The notes under the pieces were generated by a model that was given only the letters and a program-made list of their open reading frames with translations, had not been told where the DNA came from and did not search any database. A stretch of 64,000 nucleotides of DNA from JBGMEA01 sp963674555. Its GTDB lineage: Bacteria > Bacillota > Clostridia > Eubacteriales > Anaerofustaceae. The stretch covers positions 1,943,463-2,007,462 of the forward strand of contig OY771429.1 in the NCBI GenBank assembly GCA_963674555.1, read 5' to 3'. This document shows positions 50,501 to 56,516 of this stretch, piece after piece. Position 1 is the first letter of the stretch, and each line of letters begins with the position of its first letter. The translations under genes and the position numbers were made by a program.

Positions 50501-50969
50501 TGACCGGATAACCGATTTCATCGGATATTTTTAATGCGTCCTCAACTGTAGATGTCTTTTCGCCGCGAATAACAGGCACACCTGCTTCGATAGCAGCGTT
50601 TTTTGCATTTACTTTGTTACCCAATAAATCGATCACTTCAGGGGAAGGACCTATAAATTTGATTCCCGCGTCATTACATAACTTCGCAAAGACATGATTT
50701 TCCGCTAAAAAACCATATCCGGGATGGATCGCATCAACATTTCGCGTGATCGCGATATCGATGATAGCCTCCATATTCAGGTATGAATCAGTGGGGGCAT
50801 TTTTGCTTTTTATCAAATAAGCTTCATCAGCTTTGGTTCTAAATAGAGAAAGCTTATCTTCTTCACAATAAATACTGATCGCTTGCATGCCAAGTTCTTG
50901 CACCGCACGAATGATACGAATTGCAATTTCACCTCGGTTAGCGATCAATACTCTGTTAAACTCTTTCAT
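47544..50969 (-). CDS. pyc: Pyruvate carboxylase
   Basis: This enzyme carboxylates pyruvate to oxaloacetate with ATP and biotin. The 1141-residue single chain has a biotin carboxylase part (1-450: NRVLIANRGEIAIRIIRA, KAAAGGGGRGMRI, VEVN-type FIEVNPRIQVEHTVTE), a carboxyltransferase part (from 530: MDTTMRDAHQSLSATRMRT, GVDIADGALSSMSGLTSQPSL) and a C-terminal biotinyl domain with the biotin lysine in VEAMKMETE near residue 1104. All parts are complete. CGGAGG precedes the ATG. It is a single-gene unit with its own promoter. Confidence 0.98.
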   Translation of the reverse strand: MKEFNRVLIANRGEIAIRIIRAVQELGMQAISIYCEEDKLSLFRTKADEAYLIKSKNAPTDSYLNMEAIIDIAITRNVDAIHPGYGFLAENHVFAKLCNDAGIKFIGPSPEVIDLLGNKVNAKNAAIEAGVPVIRGEKTSTVEDALKISDEIGYPVMIKAAAGGGGRGMRICTKAEDMQELFDAAVREAEKAFGDGEVFVEKYIDCPRHVEIQILGDEHGNLVHLYERDCSIQRRHQKVIEFSPCMSISQETRESMCEDALKIAKHVGYTNAGTVEFLLDSQDNYYFIEVNPRIQVEHTVTELVTGVDIVRSQILIAEGRPLSDPEIAIASQDDIIFRGAAIECRITTENVMNNFLPDTGKIDVYKTGSGPGVRLDGGNGFTGAIISPYFDSLLVKTTTYDRSFDMARKKMIRVLKEHVIEGVKTNKDFLINVLEHEVFKKGYCDTIFIDNHPELFNLKLFDDREYKLLKFVAEKALATGINDKPIFGNIQPIPKLDIPYPKGTKEILDTKGPEGIVEYIKNTKEILFMDTTMRDAHQSLSATRMRTLDMLKVADSISKYESELFSLEMWGGATFDSAYRFLKESPWTRLKLLREKIPNIMFQMLLRSSNAVGYKNYPDNLIREFIRCSAVAGIDVFRIFDSLNWLEQIKVSLEEVLKQGKVAEVAICYTGDILDKSRTKYTLDYYVKKAKEVESMGAHIFCIKDMSGLLKPAAAYKLIKALKDEIDIPVHLHTHDTSGNAVASILNACEAGVDIADGALSSMSGLTSQPSLNSIVAALEFNERESSLELDNLQKLSNYFEQVRPIYNQFESGLRTGTTLVYKYEVPGGQYSNLKAQVDSFGIGHRYDEVLEKYKEANELFGDIVKVTPSSKVVGDMAIFMIQNGLDKDNIHEKGKTIAFPESVVEFYKGMIGQPEGGFDEKMRETILKGADYITVRPGLLLPDTDFEEIKNYYKDTYDIELTDNAVTSAALYPKVYEEYIQFLREYGDFINMPSDVFFYGLNEGESFDMKTSTGSIKHIKLVSIGKVDQEGFRPVTFEVDGFRREIQIEDTKTMQAHFRKQVRYADEHDPMQIGSPIPGNIVKVMASVGDTVKKGQAVAVVEAMKMETEILAKADGTVSEVLIEKSQSVKAQELMMTLSA

Positions 50970-51006
50970 GTATACCTCCGTATGAATATCTTAACATACA
51001 TATGAT

Positions 51007-51035
51007 ATTATATAATTTTTTGGACTAAAAGTAAA
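51007..51035 (-). promoter_or_regulatory. Promoter for pyc
   Basis: On the minus strand TTTACT (51035-51030), 17 bases, TATAAT (51012-51007). Confidence 0.6.
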
Positions 51036-51312
51036 TCAAAAAATCATAAAATAAGTAAATATTGTAAATTAATTTAATTATATTAGTATATATTTGAATA
51101 TTTTTTATTATAATAAGCATTTATCTTAAAATATGTTTTTATTGTCAAGTTTAATGGGATAGATTTTTCATCTAGATATTATATTATAAAGCGAATTATC
51201 TTTTATACACATTTTAACATAAACATAGAAGAAGTAGGAGTAAAACAGAGATTAAATTGTAATTAATCTAAATTAAAAGAGAGCATAGAATTTTAGAAAA
51301 TACGCATATTTA

Positions 51313-51321
51313 TGATATACT
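51313..51321 (+). promoter_or_regulatory. Extended -10 promoter for the DUF896 gene
   Basis: TGATATACT at 51313-51321, with only a weak -35 (TTAGAA) 17 bases upstream of the hexamer. Confidence 0.45.
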
Positions 51322-51360
51322 TCAATTATTAGAATATCATTGCAAAGAAGGTGATAGGGG

Positions 51361-51564
51361 ATGGATCAAACTTTGATCGATCGGATCAATGCGTTAGCGC
51401 GTAAATCCAAAGCAGAAGGATTGACCGAACAGGAAAAAGAAGAACAGCAACGCTTGAGAAGAGCCTACATAGCTGCATATAAACAAGGTTGTATCAATGC
51501 GGTCGAGAATCTTGTCATCGTAGATGAAAAAGGAAATCGTCGTAAAATCAATAAAAAGAAATAA
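51361..51564 (+). CDS. DUF896 (YnzC-like) small protein
   Basis: The 67-residue, highly charged helical protein matches DUF896: DQTLIDRINALARKSKAEGLTEQEKEEQQRLRRAYIAAYKQ is the two-helix core of this family. B. subtilis YnzC is the best-known relative, found in the SOS-linked yneA operon; a role is not established. AAGG and GGGG before ATG give a good start. It is a single-gene unit with a hairpin after it. Confidence 0.9.
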   Translation: MDQTLIDRINALARKSKAEGLTEQEKEEQQRLRRAYIAAYKQGCINAVENLVIVDEKGNRRKINKKK

Positions 51565-51573
51565 ATTTAATAT

Positions 51574-51608
51574 AAGCGAAAGACTCGGCATAGCCGAGTC
51601 TTTCGCTT
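51574..51608. terminator. Hairpin after the DUF896 gene
   Basis: AAGCGAAAGACTCGGC (51574-51589) pairs perfectly with its complement at 51593-51608 around an ATA loop: a 16-base-pair stem. No T run follows, so termination efficiency is uncertain. Confidence 0.7.
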
Positions 51609-51613
51609 GATAT

Positions 51614-51716
51614 ATTATTGAATCAGAAAGAGTATTTAAATCCCCCGCTATCCGGCTTTTTCAGCAACTGCATATCGCAGATCAAACCGAAAAGCTAGGA
51701 TGATTCAATCAATAAT
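51614..51716. other. Structured intergenic element of about 103 bases
   Basis: ATTATTGAATCA (51614-51625) is complementary to TGATTCAAT-CA-ATAAT (51701-51716). Inside, ATCC-G-GCTTTT (51650-51660) pairs with AAAAGC-TA-GGAT (51690-51701), and CTGC (51668-51671) with GCAG (51677-51680). It lies between two convergent genes. No family recognised. Confidence 0.5.
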
Positions 51717-51734
51717 TTATGGTTCAGTAAGATT

Positions 51735-53432
51735 CTATTCGTCTTGTAACGCGTCGTAACCTTCTTCGCCTGTTCTGACTTTAATAACATTTTCCACATC
51801 GTAGATGAACATTTTACCATCACCGATATTATTTGTGTAGAGAGCTTTTTTAACTGTATCAACAACTGTTTCTACAGGTACTTTGCAAACCACGATTTCT
51901 ACTTTGACTTTCGGTAACAAGTTCATTTCAACTTCAACACCTCGATAGAATTCCGTTCTGCCTTTTTGCATTCCGCAACCCATAACTTGTGTTACAGTCA
52001 TTCCTGTGATTCCGATTTTTTCCAATGCAGCTTTCAAAGTTTCAAATTTCGTTTGACTTGCTATTACTGTTACATTGGTCATCTTCGGACATTCGCCACC
52101 CGATGCTTTTTTAGCTGTTGTATCAGGTTTGATCGTTACGATCGTGTCATTGTCTGTAAGTTCTTTTGAAGTAGACGGTTCATAAGCTACGTTCATGTTT
52201 GTTGTAGCAAAGTCAGCGTAACTGCTTGCAAGACCATGTTCCGTAACATCAAGTCCGAGAAGTTCTTCTTCTTCAGATACTCTTAAGCCAACTGTTTTCT
52301 TAATTATGAAGAATACGATAAACATAGCAATTGCCACATATGCCGCAACTGCTGCTACCCCAAGTGCTTGTACACCCAGTAATGCAGCTCCGCCGCCGTA
52401 TAATAATCCGCCGTCAAGTGCGAAAACACCAACTAAGATCGTTCCGAGAGCACCGCATGTACCATGTACACTGATAGCTCCGACAGGGTCATCGATTTTA
52501 GCGACTTTATCAAAGAATTCTACGCTTAATACTACGACGATACCTGCGATAAGACCGATTATTGCTGCTCCGCCAGGGCTTACAGCGTCACAACCAGCTG
52601 TGATCGCTACCAAACCGGCTAAAGCACCGTTCAATGTCATAGAAACATCAGGTTTTTTATATTTTATCCATGTGAATATCATAGTTGCGCAAGCACCGGC
52701 TGCTGCTGCCATATTTGTTGTTACAAATATAGAACTGATCAAACCTTCAGATCCGTTTGCTGCTAAAGATGAGCCAGGGTTAAATCCGAACCAACCGAAC
52801 CAAAGGATGAATACACCAAGTGCGCCTAATGTAATACTGTGACCTAAAATAGCTTTCGGTTTTCCGTCTGATCCGTATTTTCCGATACGAGGTCCAAGCA
52901 TAGCTGCACCGATCATAGCTGCAACACCACCGACCATGTGAACTGCTGTCGATCCGGCAAAGTCATGGAATCCCATTCCTGCTAACCAACCGCCGCCCCA
53001 GATCCAGTGACCGCTGATAGGATAGATAAGTGCGCTGAGCATTAAGCTGTAAATTACGTATGAGATAAATTTCGTTCTTTCAGCCATAGCACCTGAAACG
53101 ATAGTTGCTGCTGTTGCCGCAAATACTGTTTGGAAAATTAAGAATGCAAATGTAGGTACTGAAAGACCTATGAACGAGTAATCATTCTGCGTGAAGAAAT
53201 CAATCTCTCCGAATAAACCCGTTCCTGCTCCGAACATGATACCGAATCCTAAGATCCAGAATACAACTGTTCCGATCGAAAAATCCATAAGATTTTTCAT
53301 AATAATGTTACCTGCGTTTTTCGCTCTGGTGAAACCAGTTTCTACCATTGCAAATCCGGCTTGCATCAAGAATACAAGAGCTGCTGCAAGTAAGACCCAA
53401 ATTGTGTTTGTGGTTGAATAAATCATTTCCAT
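51735..53432 (-). CDS. Ammonium transporter fused to a PII (GlnB) domain
   Basis: Residues 1-385 are an Amt channel with about 11 membrane segments and the twin pore histidines His165 (STAVHMVGG) and His323 (ISVHGTCG). A linker (about 386-450) leads to a PII domain (451-565) with a T-loop GRTEFYRGVEVEM bearing Tyr496 at the usual uridylylation position, and IGDGKMFIYDVENVIKVRTGEEG at the end. PII proteins normally bind Amt as a separate subunit to close the channel when nitrogen is plentiful; the fusion makes control intramolecular. No separate glnB is in the window. GGAGG lies upstream of the ATG. It lies downstream of glnN. Confidence 0.95.
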   Translation of the reverse strand: MEMIYSTTNTIWVLLAAALVFLMQAGFAMVETGFTRAKNAGNIIMKNLMDFSIGTVVFWILGFGIMFGAGTGLFGEIDFFTQNDYSFIGLSVPTFAFLIFQTVFAATAATIVSGAMAERTKFISYVIYSLMLSALIYPISGHWIWGGGWLAGMGFHDFAGSTAVHMVGGVAAMIGAAMLGPRIGKYGSDGKPKAILGHSITLGALGVFILWFGWFGFNPGSSLAANGSEGLISSIFVTTNMAAAAGACATMIFTWIKYKKPDVSMTLNGALAGLVAITAGCDAVSPGGAAIIGLIAGIVVVLSVEFFDKVAKIDDPVGAISVHGTCGALGTILVGVFALDGGLLYGGGAALLGVQALGVAAVAAYVAIAMFIVFFIIKKTVGLRVSEEEELLGLDVTEHGLASSYADFATTNMNVAYEPSTSKELTDNDTIVTIKPDTTAKKASGGECPKMTNVTVIASQTKFETLKAALEKIGITGMTVTQVMGCGMQKGRTEFYRGVEVEMNLLPKVKVEIVVCKVPVETVVDTVKKALYTNNIGDGKMFIYDVENVIKVRTGEEGYDALQDE

Positions 53433-53495
53433 AATAAGTTCCTCCTTAACTTATGTACAATACCCTTTTCTGTTTTTTGATATTGTGATATATAC

Positions 53496-53555
53496 TTAAA
53501 TCTTCATGCGGTTTGACGGATTGAATTTATTACCAAACGCAATCAGAAGATTTAA
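53496..53555. other. Long inverted repeat upstream of the Amt-GlnB gene
   Basis: TTAAATCTTC (53496-53505) pairs with GAAGATTTAA (53546-53555), and GCGGTTTG (53508-53515) with CAAACGC (53534-53540) allowing one bulge. It lies between the glnN terminator and the Amt start, either as 5' leader structure or as a DNA site. I see no clear promoter beside it. Confidence 0.5.
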
Positions 53556-53560
53556 CAGGA

Positions 53561-53604
53561 AAATAAAATACGGCGTATAAAACCCTTTAAGGGTTACACG
53601 CCGT
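53561..53604 (-). terminator. Terminator of glnN
   Basis: ACGGCGT (53570-53576) pairs with ACGCCGT (53598-53604) and AACCC (53581-53585) with GGGTT (53591-53595). On the minus strand ATTTTATTTT follows. Confidence 0.82.
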
Positions 53605-53639
53605 TGTGCATTTGATAATATTTATTTTGTTAACTTTGT

Positions 53640-55727
53640 TTAGTAATAAATCATTTCTCCGTATGTCGGGAAAGGCCAGTATTCTTTTGCTACGATCGGT
53701 TCTAATTCGTCAGCGATCGCACGTGCTTCATTCATTGAAGCAAATACTGTAGTTCTGTAATATGTCGCCAATTCTTGAGAATCTTCATAATTTTTTGTAT
53801 CCATTACTACTGTTTGCAGTTCATCAACTTTTTTATAAAGATTATCCATCAAAGTAGATAATTTAGCGATCATGTCTTCTTCCATAAATGTTGAGATACT
53901 GTCAGAAACTTTAGCTTTCATGACAGCAAGTTCGCTTAATGCGTTCGTATACTTAGCTGCAGAAGGCAAGATTTCTTTTTGTATCATTTCGATCATGGTC
54001 AAAGCTTCGATATTAAGTGTTGTACAATAATTTTCGAGTAAGATCTCATATCGAGCGTGAATTTCTTTTTCTGTAAACACATCGTATTTTGTGAACAGAT
54101 CAACATTTTTATCACTTATGAAACAGGGAAGAGCGTCCGGTGTTGATTTAAGATTCAATAACCCGCGTTTTTCAGCTTCTTCAACCCATTCATCAGCATA
54201 GTTGTTACCGTTAAAGATAATACGTTTATGTTTTTTGATCGTATCAACCAATAATTGGCTGATCGTTGCTGTAAGATCTGTGCTTTTTTCCAATACATCG
54301 GCAAACTGAGCCAATGCATCGGCAATGATCGTATTGATAACGATATTCGGTCCCGAAATAGAGAGGGCACCGCCGACCATTCTGAATTCAAATTTATTAC
54401 CGGTGAATGCGAAAGGTGATGTTCTGTTTCTGTCGGTTGTCTCTTTAGCGATATTCGGAAGGATCGAAGCTGTTGTTTTCATGATCCTGTCGTATTCATC
54501 TACATATTCGCTACCGGATTCAAGAGCTTCTACAATTTTTTGTAATTCTTCGCCCAAGAATATAGATATGATCGCAGGTGGTGCTTCATTAGCGCCTAAT
54601 CTATGATCATTTCCCGCTGAAGCAACAGAAAGTCTTAAAAGATCTTGATGTTCGTCAACTGCTTTGATTACTGCGCATAAGAACAATAAGAATCTTGTGC
54701 TTTGCCATGGTGTATCGCCGGGATCCAGTAGGTTGATACCGGTATCCGTAGAAATTGACCAGTTATTGTGTTTGCCGCTTCCGTTGATGCCGGCAAAAGG
54801 TTTTTCATGCAACAAACAAGCAAGGTCATGTTTGTCTGCTATTTTTTTCATCATTTCCATAGTAAGTTGGTTATGATCGGTCGCAACATTGGTTTCGGTA
54901 TATACCGGAGCTAATTCATGCTGCGCCGGTGCAACTTCATTATGTTGTGTAGTTGCGTATACGCCTAATTCCCAAAGAGCTTTGTTAAGATCTTCCATGT
55001 ATGCAAGAACTCTGGGTTTGATCGATCCGAAATAATGATCGTCCAATTCTTGACCCTTCGGAGGTTTAGCGCCGAATAAGGTTCTGTTACAATAGATCAA
55101 ATCTCTTCTTTTTGCGTATGCTTCTTTATCAATAAGGAAATATTCTTGTTCAGGGCCTACAGTCGAAGTAACGCGTGTAGCCGTGTTATCTCCCAATATT
55201 CTCAAAACTCGTAAAGCTTCTTTATTGATAGCATCCATTGAACGAAGCAACGGTGTCTTTTTATCAAGTGCTTCTCCTGTGTAAGAACAGAATGCTGTAG
55301 GAATACATAAAACACCATCTTTAATGAATGCATATGAAGAAGGATCCCATGCAGTGTATCCTCTTGCTTCAAAAGTAGCTCTGATTCCGCCTGACGGGAA
55401 ACTTGAAGCATCAGGTTCGCCCTTGATCAATTCTTTTCCGGAGAAAACAGTAAGTATACTGCCGTCTCCTACTGGAGCGATAAAGCTGTCATGTTTTTCC
55501 GCAGTGATCCCTGTCATAGGTTGGAACCAATGTGTGTAATGTGTAGCACCTTTTTCAAGTGCCCAATCTTTCATAGCGTTTGCGACAACGTTAGCGACAT
55601 CAAGATCAAGATATTCGCGAGCTTCGATGAAATTCATCAAAGCCTTATACGTATCTTTAGGTAATCTTTCTTTCATTACCTGATCATTGAAAACCATGCT
55701 GCCAAATTGTTCAGTAAGTTTGTTCAT
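53640..55727 (-). CDS. glnN: Glutamine synthetase type III
   Basis: GSIII makes glutamine from glutamate, ammonia and ATP. The 695-residue protein is full length, with the GSIII features FPSGGIRATFEARGYTAWDP, GPEQEYFLID, QHNEVAPAQHELAPVYTETN, FAGINGSGKHNNWSI and FRMVGGALSISGPN. The metal-binding glutamates are intact. Its leader carries a consensus promoter, an ANTAR-type hairpin pair and a terminator, so expression is probably controlled by antitermination. AAAGGGA lies before the ATG. It is the most likely main glutamine synthetase of this region because the type I homologue at 61442 has lost key residues. Confidence 0.97.
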   Translation of the reverse strand: MNKLTEQFGSMVFNDQVMKERLPKDTYKALMNFIEAREYLDLDVANVVANAMKDWALEKGATHYTHWFQPMTGITAEKHDSFIAPVGDGSILTVFSGKELIKGEPDASSFPSGGIRATFEARGYTAWDPSSYAFIKDGVLCIPTAFCSYTGEALDKKTPLLRSMDAINKEALRVLRILGDNTATRVTSTVGPEQEYFLIDKEAYAKRRDLIYCNRTLFGAKPPKGQELDDHYFGSIKPRVLAYMEDLNKALWELGVYATTQHNEVAPAQHELAPVYTETNVATDHNQLTMEMMKKIADKHDLACLLHEKPFAGINGSGKHNNWSISTDTGINLLDPGDTPWQSTRFLLFLCAVIKAVDEHQDLLRLSVASAGNDHRLGANEAPPAIISIFLGEELQKIVEALESGSEYVDEYDRIMKTTASILPNIAKETTDRNRTSPFAFTGNKFEFRMVGGALSISGPNIVINTIIADALAQFADVLEKSTDLTATISQLLVDTIKKHKRIIFNGNNYADEWVEEAEKRGLLNLKSTPDALPCFISDKNVDLFTKYDVFTEKEIHARYEILLENYCTTLNIEALTMIEMIQKEILPSAAKYTNALSELAVMKAKVSDSISTFMEEDMIAKLSTLMDNLYKKVDELQTVVMDTKNYEDSQELATYYRTTVFASMNEARAIADELEPIVAKEYWPFPTYGEMIYY

Positions 55728-55753
55728 AAGATAATCCCTTTCTATTCATATAT

Positions 55754-55801
55754 CAAAAAATAAAATGGCGCAACAGGGTCATACCTGCAGCGCCTTTGCT
55801 G
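55754..55801 (-). promoter_or_regulatory. glnN leader: ANTAR-type dual hairpin and competing terminator
   Basis: Read on the minus strand. Hairpin P1 is CAGC-AAAGGC-GCTG (55801-55788): a hexaloop with A1 and G4. Hairpin P2 abuts it, CAGG-TATGAC-CCTG (55787-55774): loop G4 but T1. A terminator uses GGCGC (55794-55790, inside P1) with GCGCC (55771-55767), followed by ATTTTATTTTTT. P1 and the terminator base cannot form together, so a protein that holds P1/P2 would allow read-through into glnN. This is the design known for ANTAR regulators, one of which is encoded at 60833-61405. Confidence 0.65.
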
Positions 55802-55811
55802 TTATTACAAT

Positions 55812-55840
55812 ATTATAGGGGGTCTGACTTATTTTGTCAA
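55812..55840 (-). promoter_or_regulatory. Consensus promoter for glnN
   Basis: On the minus strand TTGACA (55840-55835), 17 bases, TATAAT (55817-55812): a full consensus promoter. A promoter this strong makes sense if control is after initiation. Confidence 0.88.
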
Positions 55841-55972
55841 GGATAAAAAGCTAAAAATAAGAGCGTTTTTTCATCTTTTCTTAAATATTGAACGTTTTAG
55901 TTGCAGCTTTTTGAATACGTATTCATTCAACATAAGATTTGTTCGATAAAAAAGGTCATATTCATGTTCTTA

Positions 55973-56001
55973 TTGGTTTTAAAGAGATAATGTATTATAA
56001 T
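55973..56001 (+). promoter_or_regulatory. Promoter for the DUF3842 gene
   Basis: TTGGTT (55973-55978), 17 bases, TATAAT (55996-56001), 30 bases before the ATG. Confidence 0.7.
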
Positions 56002-56031
56002 ATTTAAAAGATATTTTTTGGGGAGGACTTC

Positions 56032-56454
56032 ATGAGAATTGCAGTGATCGACGGCCAAGGCGGAGGTATCGGAAAATCAGTGATCGATAAAATCCGCACG
56101 GTTTTTTCCGAGCAAGCAAGCATCATAGCGCTAGGCACGAATTCCATTGCAACATCTGCTATGATAAAAGCGGGTGCGGACGAAGGAGCAACGGGTGAAA
56201 ATGCTATCATTTATAATGTTCCGAAATGTGATGTGATCATCGGTACCGTTGGGATTGTAGCAGCCAATTCGTTCCATGGTGAACTTAGTCCGCAGATGGC
56301 ACAAGCTATCGCTGAAAGTGACGCGATAAAGATCCTCATTCCGATAAATAAATGCAATTTACTTATCGCAGGCTCCAAAGAAAGTATGCTATCCGATTAT
56401 ATTGAGGATATGCTGAATCTTTTGATTAAATTCAGGCAAGACAATAATATATAG
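56032..56454 (+). CDS. DUF3842 family protein
   Basis: The 140-residue protein matches DUF3842, a family found in Clostridia: MRIAVIDGQGGGIGKSVIDKI at the N terminus resembles a nucleotide-binding loop, ALGTNSIATSAMIKAGAD follows, and NVPKCDVIIGTVGI lies in the centre. Function is unknown. GGGGAGG precedes the ATG. It stands alone between convergent carB and divergent glnN, with its own promoter and a shared terminator. Confidence 0.85.
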   Translation: MRIAVIDGQGGGIGKSVIDKIRTVFSEQASIIALGTNSIATSAMIKAGADEGATGENAIIYNVPKCDVIIGTVGIVAANSFHGELSPQMAQAIAESDAIKILIPINKCNLLIAGSKESMLSDYIEDMLNLLIKFRQDNNI

Positions 56455-56479
56455 AAAACTATCTTAAATAAATCTGTCA

Positions 56480-56510
56480 ATAAAAAATCCGCATGATGCG
56501 GATTTTTTAT
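56480..56510. terminator. Bidirectional terminator between DUF3842 and carB
   Basis: ATAAAAAATCCGCAT and ATGCGGATTTTTTAT pair around a single G; flanking A and T runs allow termination in both directions. Confidence 0.9.
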
Positions 56511-56516
56511 TGATAT

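Larger units (their letters stand above)
50970..51360. other. AT-rich divergent intergenic region (pyc / DUF896)
   Basis: This 391-base region holds the pyc promoter at 51007-51035 and a DUF896 promoter at 51313-51321. The 270 bases between them are very AT-rich and show no reading frame with a ribosome-binding site and no RNA gene that I can identify. Confidence 0.7.
55728..56031. other. Divergent intergenic region (glnN / DUF3842)
   Basis: This 304-base region holds the glnN leader with terminator and hairpins (55754-55801), the glnN promoter (55812-55840) and, to the right, the DUF3842 promoter (55973-56001). Nothing else is recognised. Confidence 0.8.

Noticed and set aside
52306..52842. 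178-residue open frame on the plus strand inside the Amt-GlnB gene
   Set aside because: It is the antisense of a low-complexity, Ala/Gly-rich membrane region, has no ribosome-binding site and reads as Thr/Pro/Ile-rich filler.
53433..53560. ANTAR target upstream of the Amt-GlnB gene
   Set aside because: No hexaloop with A1 and G4 and no terminator between the glnN terminator and the gene.
55754..55801. Glutamine riboswitch in the glnN leader
   Set aside because: Too short and without that class's conserved core; the A1/G4 hexaloop and competing terminator fit ANTAR control better.
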